Assembly: GCA_030407085.1 (NCBI GenBank) | Contig: CM059584.1 | Span: 132,531,501 to 132,595,500 of the forward strand | Source: Trichopria drosophilae | Lineage: Eukaryota > Arthropoda > Insecta > Hymenoptera > Diapriidae | Length of the DNA stretch: 64,000 bases | Direction: 5' to 3' | Part shown: positions 54,437-64,000 of the stretch, in pieces | How positions within the stretch are numbered: position 1 is the stretch's first letter | How the letters are laid out: every line of letters starts with the position of its first letter | Notes under the pieces: generated by a model | What the model saw: only the letters and a program-made list of their open reading frames with translations | What the model was told of the DNA's origin: nothing | Database searches by the model: none | Translations under genes and position numbers: made by a program

Positions 54437-55600
54437 CAGTTGAGATATTGTAGAGATTCGACAATTGTGTTCGCCGACGACACCCAATTCTACCTTTCAA
54501 CACCCATTAGCCAGTTTAGTCAAACTGTTCGCTGCCTTAATAGTGATATTGAGAAGTTCGTTGAGTGGACGCAGCAATGCGGTCTAACAATTAGCGAAAA
54601 GAAGACCAAAGCAATTATATTTGGGACAAGAAACAACCTCGCTAAATTGAATACAATGGTATTGTCCTCAATTCTGGTTAATGACTACGCTGTATCATAT
54701 GTGAGTGAAGTTCGTGACCTTGGTGTTTATCTCTCGTCAGATCTGTCATGGAATCGCCACATCGCCTCTGTTAGCTCTAAAGTTCATTACACACTCCACA
54801 GGCTTCGTTTCAGAGGGGCTAGCCTTCCGTCTTCAGTTAAATTGGCCTTGGTCAACGCGTTGATTGTGCCGCACTTTGACTTTGGCTGCCTGTTATTTTC
54901 TGACGCATCGGCTTATCTAGTCACCAAACTTCGTCGTCTACTGAACTCGGCGCTACGGTTTGTTTACCGATTAAGAAGAGACCAATCCATGACACCATAT
55001 TGGAAGAAAGCAAACTGGCTTACAATTGAGGCTCGCCAGAAATATTATCGTGATACACTCACCCATCAGGTACTTCATACGTCGCAGCCTAAATATATTC
55101 GGGACAGATTTATTCCCTGTCAAACTTCCCTAAGACAGAGTACTCGTTTGAACTCTACGTCTTTCTATCTTCCGACATGTCAAACAAATTATTTTTCAAA
55201 TTCATTTTGGATAATGGCCATAAGGTCCTGGAATTTGTTACCGTCCTGCCTTCGCACTAACCGATCTCAAGAAGCCTTTAAATCAGGCCTTATGTCACAT
55301 TTAAAACGTTAAGATTCCAGTGCAACATAAATTGATTTAAACCGCGGGCCAGCCTTTATGCAAAGTGTTTGGTTTCTTTTTCATTCTTCTTTTATTAATT
55401 ACTATGCGTTATTTACTATTACTTTTGCTCGTGTAAAACAGTGAATTGCGGCGATGGCCCACTAGCGAGCGGGACTACTATGAATTTATATTAAACTTAG
55501 TTTAGATTAGTTTTTAAGTTATGTTTGTAACTATTGTTAATTGTGATTTGTCCACGGACCTAATGTCCAGGACAATAATAAATGGTATCAAATCAAATGT
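54437..55600 (+). mobile_element. 5'-truncated non-LTR retrotransposon (reverse transcriptase 3' part)
   Basis: The 290-codon frame 54440-55312 begins just before the catalytic box (STIVFADDTQFYLS). It continues through EVRDLGVYLSSDLSWNRHI, IVPHFDFGCLLFSD and the C-terminal SWNLLPSCLRTNRSQ. The palm motifs upstream and the endonuclease are missing. The 3' untranslated region contains GGACAATAATAAATGG near 55573. The frame is intact but cannot make an active enzyme. Confidence 0.85.
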
Positions 55601-56590
55601 AGAATATGGTCAAATATATTTTATTTTTTATAATATTTTAACTATACATAATCTATATGATCCAATGGTGAATTTAAATGTTAATGTGTACGTAGAAGTA
55701 ATTCACAATACAAATGTATGTTTTATTATGTATCATCGTTAGTAAGTTTCCAGCATGATTTTACCGTATATAATTTATATGTATTAACATATTAAAATCA
55801 AATAATTAGCAATATGGGTAATTCAGATAGCTATAAGTTTTAAAATTCATCGAATGATCCATATTGCTAATTATTGGATTTGAATGTGTCAGTCAGTATA
55901 ATTACTTTATTGACTTTAGCGATATGTAACTTTCAGGATTGTACAATACGAATTCAATACGTTTGAATATGTTTTTACGTGTCACTGCAGGCGTGTAAGT
56001 TCAGTTTTACCGATAGGTGGCCTTTCATCTCAAGTTGCAAACCTGTGTATGACGGAGCTCAGTATCGATCAGTATATATGAAGCACTTTTTTATATCATT
56101 GTATGTAATATACTGAACGATGTAAATACATGTGTGCGTAATTAGGATTAATATACTAAGATTATAGAGTGTGAATTTATTCGAATGAAGTGTTTATGTA
56201 TGTGTTGTGATATAAGTAGATAATTTGTGCGTTTTCGTATGTAGAAATACTACTGCAGAGCTGTCGTTACCACATTAATTCTGTTATAACTTATTAAGTA
56301 CTGCAAGAAATGAATAGGTTTCAATTTTTTCATAACAATACACATAGCTTTAAATGAACTACAGAAAACTATTGAAAAACATATTATTATATGGTTTTAA
56401 ATGTGTTTTCTGAATCGGTTTTTACATATAGAGAATTGTTTTTACTTATTCAAATTTTATAGGAAAAGGTTTTTAATACAAATATTGAATAATTAAAAAC
56501 ATATAAGTATTAAATAAGTAAAAACATATTATCTATTTGTAAAACACCATTCAGAAAACACATTCTGAACCATACATTATTTTTTAATAT
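55601..56590. other. Interior of the large inverted structure, middle
   Basis: AT-rich. Contains inverse copies of the GAAACCTATTCATTTCTT motif (about 56305-56335) and several near-repeats of AATCAAATAATTAGCAATAT. No gene. Confidence 0.45.
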
Positions 56591-56924
56591 AATATATATA
56601 ATATTTATTCAGGTAAAAATTACATCCTTTAGGGGGAGCCCCTTACAGAGTTTTGCAAAAGTACTAGAAAACGTACTTGTCTGCGAACCTGAAAGCAGTC
56701 TAACGCACGACTGCCAAGACTAGAGAACTAGTCAAATAATAGTTTAACGACAATATAAGAAATAATAATATAATAAATAATAAAAAATAATAAAAATATA
56801 ATATTTATAATTAAATAATGAATAAATAATAAAATAAAATAGAAAAATAACAGAATTTCTGGTACAAGGTACCGTTATCAATAATACAATTGTAAAACAA
56901 AATTAATAATTTTATGCAGTAATC

Positions 56925-59875
56925 TTATCTGTAGTCTGCTGGAACCAGAATTTTATTCAAGTCCTCCGATTTTTTATCTAATAGCCATTTTTTAATATCG
57001 TTTCTAAAGTTCGATTTTTTGTAAAAATTATCGCGTATAGATCGGGGTAGTATGTTAATGCACTTGACGCCAATATAACTAAAAACCCTCTGTCCTATTA
57101 CTTTTTTTGTGAATGGTAAAGCTAAAAGTCTATTTATATTCCCTCTTGTACGATGCGTATGTTGAATGTAATTCTGGATATTATTATTTTTCTTCCAATA
57201 GTTCAAGGCGTTTAAATAGAACAGTTTTCTTAGATCTAATACATTACTTAGTTGGTATAATTCAGTGGTAGGAAATAGTCGAGATTTAAAAAACATTTTT
57301 TTTAAAACTGAATTTTGTAAAGTTTGTAATGGGGTTATGGCATTTTTGTACGCACCACCCCAAGCTGTTATGCCATAACTCATAATGGACACAAAGAGTG
57401 CGAAGTAAATGCTTTTCAGCTGTTTAGGGTTGAAAACAGTTCTTAGTTTGCAAAATACATACGGAAGGTGACGTAGTTTTTTGGTAATCAGGGTTATGTG
57501 ACTGTCCCATCTTAAGTGACTATCGATATTCACACCTAGATATTTTAGACTATTTACTCTTTTTATTTCAAGCTTCTTGTTATTGCTAATGATGTTTATT
57601 TTTTGTATATGTGATGGGATACTGTCCCTGTAGCATCCGAAAGGAAGAAACTGGGTCTTCATGATGTTTACTGTCAAACAGTTGGAATTAAACCAGTTTA
57701 AAACAAAAGGCATATCGTATGCTATAATGTCGATAAGGTCCTCCCATGTACTACTTTTAAATATTATGGCAGTGTCATCTGCATAAGATAGGATGTCACC
57801 CCTTATTTTGATATCAAATATACCATTTATATAAATTATAAATAACAAAGGTCCAAGAATTGTGCCCTGAGGGACACCAAATTTTAAGGTTCGAGAATCA
57901 CTTACTATGTTTCCAATGCGCACCCTCTGTGTCCTATCTGAGAGATAGCTCTTAAACAACTTATGCGTAATTCTTCTAAAATCCAAATCGTATAGCTTAT
58001 TATTCAGTAAAATATTATGATCTAGAGTATCGAATGCTTTATTTAAATCAATAAATATTCCTATTGTCGGAATGCCTGAATCTAATGAAGAATATAATGA
58101 TTTCGCAAGTATAGCTAAAGGATCTGTAGTAGATCTGTTTTCCCTAAAGTCGTATTGCAAGTTGTTAAGCACGTTGTGTTTATTTAAGTAGGATGTAACT
58201 CGATTTTTTATGCATTTTTCAAGTACTTTTGCAATTATCGATACCAGTGAGATTGGTCTGAAATTATTGATATTGGTTTTTTCGCCAGATTTAAAGATCG
58301 GAACAACTATAGCTTCTTTAAGTAATTTTGGAAAATTGCCTGTTTCAAAGCAAAGATTAAATAAATGTACTAAAACTTGAGTTATGTGTGAACTAATATT
58401 TTTAAGAATGAAACCAGTTATATTGTCCGGCCCTGATGCTTTTTTACAATTTAAGTTTAATAATAACGTTTCAACCTCACTGGCATTTACAGGTGTTAGA
58501 AAAAGCGAATCTGAAATTTTCCTTTTCAATGTACCAACGGTTGGTACATTTTGGATTTTTCTTGCGAGATCTTCTCCTACATTAGCAAAAAAATTGTTGA
58601 AGTTGTTAGAGATGTCCACCGGATTACGAATTTCCTCTCCATGCTCAGAATGAATCAGGTGAGGCATGTTTGGGTTGGCTTTCCTTTTAGTGTGAAGAAT
58701 TTCATTTATTGCATTCCACAGATTTTTGGGTTGTTTGTTCTTCATGATTTTCGATTTATAGTAGTCCCTTTTCGCCTGAGTTAGTTTATTATTTAAGATA
58801 TTACGATACTTCTTAAATGTTTCTATATGTTCTGGTAGTTTCGATGAAATGGCTTTGCGATGTAATTTATCTCTGATGTGAATTTGCTTACAAATAGTTT
58901 TAGTTATCCAGTCCTTCTTTTTACATTTAGTTCTTCGAGTTTCATTAATTGACATTTTAGCAATATCTTGAATAGATTTTATAATCAGTTCCATACAACT
59001 ATCCACATTTGTGATTCGTGTTATGTAACCCCAATCAAATTCTGACGCAAGTCTTCTTAATAGCTTAATATTTATATGATTTGGTGATTAGTATTTTGCC
59101 GTTGTTCTTCATCTGAGTTTATTTCAGGCTTCCCATTATTTATGCAGAGAAGTATTGGAAGGTGGTCTGTAATTGCAGTATTTATTGTGAAAGCTGATGT
59201 ACAGGATAGGTCATATTCAGTTTTAATGAACATGTGATCGATGATTGTGGATGCATTCTTATCAATTCTTGTAGGGAGATTTATTGCAGAAATAAAACCG
59301 GATTCATACAAAATATTTAAATAATTTTCTGAAATACTATTGCTTTTACTTATGTCAATATTAATATCACCTACTGTTATGTGTTCTGGATTTGTAGTTT
59401 GTAGGTATTTACTCAATTCTGTAATAAAAAGATGTACATCTGTGCTTGGTGGTCTATATAAAGCTGTAATATGTATTTTACTCACATCTGAAAAACAAAT
59501 TTCTATTTCTTGTAATGTCACCTCAGTAAGGTTTACGATTTTCACTTTATGATTAAGACAGCTTTTTACATAAACAATTACTCCATCGTTTTTATTTTTA
59601 TTACCATTGTTATAATGAATATCATAACCTGGTAAAATATACCAACTTGGGTTTTTTACTTTCCAAGTTTCTGAACATACAATAACGTCGACATGATGTA
59701 AACTATCTTTAGTCATTACCTCAAGTTCTTCATAGTGCTTTTCGATACTTCGTATATTAATGTGCTATATAGAAAGCGTATTTTTGTTTTGATTTGTTAC
59801 GAATTCGAGATCGTGTAAATTTATAGAACTTGTTACAATATCTTGTTCGTTGAATTGATCTATAAATATGCCCAT
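56925..59875 (-). pseudogene. ORF2 of the retrotransposon: endonuclease plus reverse transcriptase
   Basis: The start MGIFIDQFNEQ is at 59875. An in-frame TAG near 59764 precedes HINIRSIEKHYEEL. The endonuclease (59716-59072) shows SETWKV, DGVIVYV, LYRPPS, GDINIDI and DHLPILL, as in APE-type endonucleases. One frame change near 59075 separates it from the reverse transcriptase (59006-56925, 693 codons). That part has ASGPDNITGFILK, FRPISLVSIIAKVLEK, FIDLNKAFDTLDH, GVPQGTILGPLLF and the catalytic SYADDTAIIF, then LKYLGVNIDSHLRW. The gene copies its own RNA into DNA at nicked target sites. The reverse transcriptase portion alone is still uninterrupted. Confidence 0.9.
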
Positions 59876-59908
59876 TTATAGTTGTTATTTAAATCCTATG
59901 CTAATTTA

Positions 59909-61289
59909 TCAATTAATGTAATTTGGGGCTGCGATCCGTGATTGTTTCCAGAATTTATAAGTCTCGCATGTATTTTCGTCGTGTGCTGCATGATTCACGT
60001 TAATGTTTTTATTATATTTGTGATTGGCTATTTCACAATTAACGCATTTATTGTTCTCTTTGTTTGTACAATTTTTAGATTCGTGTTCCTCGCCACAATA
60101 ACAACACGCAATTTTATTTTGGCATTTTTTTGCACTATGCCCATATCTACAACAGTTATAGCATCTACTTATATTAAAATCTTCAAAAACTTTACATCCT
60201 TGCCAACCTAAGTATATTCTACTTGTGGCCATTATGTATCGGAAACATTTGGGACTGACGTCAACGAATGCCGTAAAAGTTGAGAATTTCCTATGTTTCT
60301 GTATATATCTTACTTTGAAGTCGTTCTTAACTAGGTTGTCAAAATTTTGTTTCAAGAATGACGCTTGCAGTTCCTCTGCAGAGTATTCACCTTCAATACC
60401 TGTTATTTTGATTTTGGGATCTAATAACTTTTGTACCAAAACTTCATAGTTACTTGATATATTGTTCATTATTTTATTTCCTAATTTGTTCGTTTCTTCC
60501 TCGCTATTACATTTGATTTTCATTCCGCCTCCGTACATTTCTTTAACTGCATTTATTTTCACTTTTAGATCGCTTATCTTTAGTTTGTTGGTAATTTCCT
60601 GTTTGGTTATTTTACAATCTTGATTAAACTTAGGTTTGACCATTATCCAAGGTATATTCCGCGTAACTTGCTTAGATGGATTATTTACATTATAATTACT
60701 CGCAACTGTAGCATGTAAACTAGTTTGTAAACAAGTTCGTGGTGTTCCCTTTATCAGTTTCTTTCATTGTCTTCGTAAGGTTGTCGACTTTTTCCGTTAG
60801 TAATACGTTTTTGTCTTTAATTTCTTGATTTATTTCCAATAACAAGGCATTTTTATCTTTTTCAAATTGCAATTTCTCTTCCCAGTTTGTTCCATCGTCA
60901 ATTTTCTGTGTTGAAATACTTTCATCTAATTTATTATCGAGCATCTTTATTTTTCCATTTAATTTTGAATTTTCTTTTTGAATCATATTTAGTTCATAAT
61001 TTTGCTGTATTATATCCTTTAATTTTTTTATCTCTTTATTCAATTTCTCTTGAGCCAAAATACAGTCGACGTCTTTACATTTCCTTGTGGATGATCCACA
61101 ACATTTAACGATATTGTATCCAATAATTTTATCACTGAATTTCGTGTCTCTATCTGAGCAACTGCCATGGTAGACATGTTACGCATGTATATGTAGGATG
61201 TCTTTTTTCCCACAATATTTATAAAATAAAACCTTCGGAGCACTTAAGTTTTCCGTCGATGCTTGTTTGCCACCTGATGTTACGGACAT
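59909..61289 (-). pseudogene. ORF1 (gag-like, CCHC zinc knuckles) of the retrotransposon
   Basis: The start is MSVTSGGKQASTENLSAP at 61289. The frame changes about three times (near 61210, 61060 and 60740). A long coiled coil (61058-60720: EKLNKEIKKLKDIIQQNYEL...) precedes a region with RYIQKHRKFSTFTAFVDVSP. Zinc knuckles follow: CYNCCRYGHSAKKC, CCYCGEEHESKNC and a third Cys pair, CVNC. Jockey-type ORF1 proteins bind element RNA. The frameshifts make this copy inactive. Confidence 0.8.
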
Positions 61290-61595
61290 TTTAAAACCAA
61301 TTTCTTCTATTTACGATGATTGGAAAACTGCATAATTTGAAAATAAACCGTTTTGATTGAGAATTTCACTAATTAAACGTGACTCCACCCGCGCTCGTCC
61401 AGAAGTGACGGATCCACTCCTCGAATCACTCCAAGACAATCACTCCGACGAAAAAAAAGAGATAATCATAATCTAAAAACAAGCGAATTTTACTCATATG
61501 TCTAGAGCGGACTTAATGTCTGACCGTCCCGCGCGACGATCAAACGAACAATCTTTGCTTAATAGTTTTCTATATTTTTTTTCGGCAGGGAGTGA

Positions 61596-63022
61596 TTACG
61601 AGTAGATGTGTTGTAGTGACCACTATATATATTATATATAATATATATAGAAAAAAGCGTAAGGTTAAAGATTTAAGTCGTATTAGTATGAAATACCTAT
61701 TTCTGCACAGATAATGAATTTCGAGTTTTTTTTTTACTTCTTTAATTGGAGTCATTACATAACATAAGTAAAACATCAATGAAGTAGTGCTATGTCACAT
61801 ACATCAATATAAGAGTCGACAGTTCAGTTTCTTGACATTTGTGACTTTTCGCATTTCTCCCTCTGAAATTACTCATATATTATTTAATTGTACACATTTA
61901 TGGATGAGAAATATATTTGGTACTTCTACTAATAAAATTCTGATAGACAAGAACTCCATTAGCATTTTTGATTGAGTCGTTGGAAGCCTGGTATACTGTC
62001 GCAGTCCAATTTGGACCACTTTTTTATTCAGCTTTTTGTAAACTTAGAAGTTAACTGACCCGAACCAAATAATTTTTTTAACATTGTTGAGTGTTAGACA
62101 TAACTCAAGACCTGGTTATGTAATTTCTTTTATGAAAAATTGGAAGAGACAAGGGTATAACTGCATTTTTTTGCCAATTTTAGCAGACTTGCACAATTTG
62201 CCATACCTATATCTTTTTTATAAGTTTACAAAAAGCTGATTAGAAATGTGGACCAAATTGGACCCCCTGCTTCCATCGACTCAACCAAAAATGTTAATGG
62301 AGTTATTAGTAAACGTCACAAATATATTTTTCACATATAAATATGTAAAATTAAATAATATTTGAGTAATTTCTGAGTGAGAAACGCAAAAAAATTCATT
62401 AACCTGACAGCCTTATGTTTGCATCGATTATTGATAATTTTAAAAAGTCACTTGTTTGACATAAATGAATTCTTCGCTCGAATGCTAAAGTTCAACTGTC
62501 TATATTCTAAACAAAAACTAAATAAAAATGTCTTAAATTTAATAAACATTCTTTAAATTTAATAAAAGTTCTTTAAATTTAATAATACGTCATGATAAGT
62601 ATTTAAGGATTGTTATGAAACATTGTTTTCCAGCATTCATGAATTTTGCTTCCTACTTTTTTCTTAAAATTTCATAAAATATTTTTTACAGTGTGCAATA
62701 TTTTTTGACAAGTTTTGTACAAATTTTCTTGATGATTTGTGTGCTATTTTAAAATAATTAGAACTTGTAAAATGGTCAAAATTTTTTTTTAATTCTGTTT
62801 TTTATTTGTACACTACGTTATTAAAACACTAAAGATATACATATGATAAATGTAAATATATATTTCTTTCTAGTGTAAAAATATACATAATATATATACA
62901 TATACATCATGCGATGGGGAACGTGTCCCTTTTAAAAATTCCGATGCTACAACACCGATGGATGTTCTCCTTTACCGACCGATACCTGTGCAAGGAGGAA
63001 AACATTTTCGACCAAACGACGG
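61596..63022 (-). repeat. Right arm of the 1.43-kb inverted repeat
   Basis: Reverse complement of 52133-53575. The peptide frames that mirror each other (53379-53191 and 61787-61975) differ at only four of 62 positions. The arm ends outward at CATTTTCGACCAAACGACGG. Confidence 0.9.
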
Positions 63023-64000
63023 TTCGACGCGCCGAATTTCGGCAGATCGACGAGTCGACTTTCCGACGTTCGACCATTCGACGCTCGGCAGTTCGAATTT
63101 CGACCGACAGTTTTTCGACAGACTGCTATCACCCCAAAATTTCATTCCCATCGCTCAGTATCTGTCGGTAAAGAAGATTGTATTGAGTTTGGTTGGTCAG
63201 AGTGGTTTTTATTCAATACAAGAGGCCTCGAACACACAGAAATAGTTCTCGCGAAAATTAAGTTTTCAAATATTTAAATGAATATGTATGTTAAGAAAAA
63301 TGAGTTTTACGTAAATGAGATAAGGAAACGAAATGTCGTGAAATGAAAGCGAAACCAGATCAGATAAGTATATATTTATTTATTAGAGTAACTTGCTCTA
63401 TACGATATTAGAATATGATCCTTTGTTAGGATTTCGTCTTTATATTTACAGATCTGTAAACACACACAGTAAAGGATTAAGATTTAATACAATAAACATG
63501 TATCGATTAAATTGGAGAGACCCAAGGTCAATCGAAGTGGCCAGCAACTCTTTGATGCGTAGCTGGGAACATCTCACAGGACTTAGAATTTTGTGGGTGG
63601 CCTTCTATCGCTTTTGTCAGTAATAAAATAGAATTATCATAGCTGCTGAAACATAATGAAAATGTAAGTAATAAGTTTTTCTAAATGTAACATTCAATCG
63701 ATCTTGAAAGTATAATACTTTTTAAATCTACAATGGAATCTCCGAAGTATACTTATCAAAACAATAAATAAAAATTCCTTAACGTACCCCTTGATTCATT
63801 AATCCGTTTAGCAACAATCTTTTTCCTTACTCTTCGCTTAGAAAAAGTCTAAACAGTCTCTTAATGTATCCCCATTTAATCAATTCTCTTTGCGATACCC
63901 TATTCCTGCTACTTCAATTAAAAAATTGATAAAAAATTCGTTAACGGAAAACCCATTTCATAGTCGTAGCAATAGCATGAATAGCAGTACCGATACTACA
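63023..64000. other. Right edge of the window
   Basis: The first 130 bp are unusually rich in TCGA/TTCGAC words. A frame at 63393-63623 is preceded by an acceptor-like TATATTTACAG (63452) and followed by TAATAAAAT, so it could be a terminal exon. Its sequence (NWRDPRSIEVASNSLMRSW) is not recognised. Confidence 0.3.

Larger units (their letters stand above)
56600..61560 (-). mobile_element. Near full-length Jockey-like non-LTR retrotransposon
   Basis: On the minus strand the order is: a GC-richer 5' leader (about 61560-61290), ORF1 (61289-59909), ORF2 (59875-56925), then a 3' region ending in GGGGCTCCCCCTAAAGG and AATAAAT near 56600. Frameshifts and a stop interrupt both frames, so the copy is recently dead. 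It lies within the interior of the 52.1-63.0 kb inverted structure, its 5' end next to the right arm. Confidence 0.85.

Noticed and set aside
58384..58784. Plus-strand frames inside the retrotransposon
   Set aside because: They are antisense to the reverse transcriptase frame.

Overview
This is an AT-rich, intron-containing animal genome segment, most likely from an insect. The evidence is three conserved metazoan nuclear genes with GT-AG introns and a dense load of DNA transposons, MITEs and non-LTR retrotransposons. I see no bacterial features, CRISPR arrays or rRNA genes. The species cannot be named from sequence alone.

Three host genes can be rebuilt exon by exon. (1) DRC3/LRRC48, a dynein regulatory complex subunit of motile axonemes, lies on + from 9546 to 23471 in nine exons (about 568 codons). 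(2) ECI1, the mitochondrial enoyl-CoA delta-isomerase of fatty-acid beta-oxidation, lies on - from 35293 to 23642 in five exons (about 285 codons). Its last exon is 10.6 kb from exon 4, across a transposon-filled intron. (3) ALG5, the ER dolichyl-phosphate glucosyltransferase of N-glycan synthesis, lies on + from 37914 to 45982 in five exons (about 327 codons). DRC3 and ECI1 converge, with stop codons 170 bp apart. ECI1 and ALG5 diverge across a 2.6 kb spacer. The three proteins have unrelated roles. A fourth, unrecognised gene on + is represented only by a likely terminal exon at 51979-52071.

Layout. 1-7700: a DNA transposon with 353-bp inverted repeats, a 31-bp minisatellite and a 642-codon transposase-like reading frame. 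It is inserted in one of two copies of the 5' end of a second, decayed element that encodes a DDE-like plus Ulp1-like protein. 9.5-23.5 kb: DRC3, with MITEs and foldback elements in its two long introns. 23.6-35.3 kb: ECI1, whose last intron holds tandem repeats, a hAT-like element full of AGTTAAA repeats, two adjacent TTAA-flanked (piggyBac-type) foldbacks and a cluster of interleaved pogo-like MITEs. 37.9-46 kb: ALG5, with a truncated reverse transcriptase fragment and a Tc1-like foldback in intron 2. 46-52 kb: a Harbinger remnant, a mariner-type pseudogene and another inverted-repeat element. 52.1-63 kb: a pair of 1.43-kb inverted arms about 8 kb apart, enclosing two non-LTR retrotransposons. 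Each arm also contains its own foldback.
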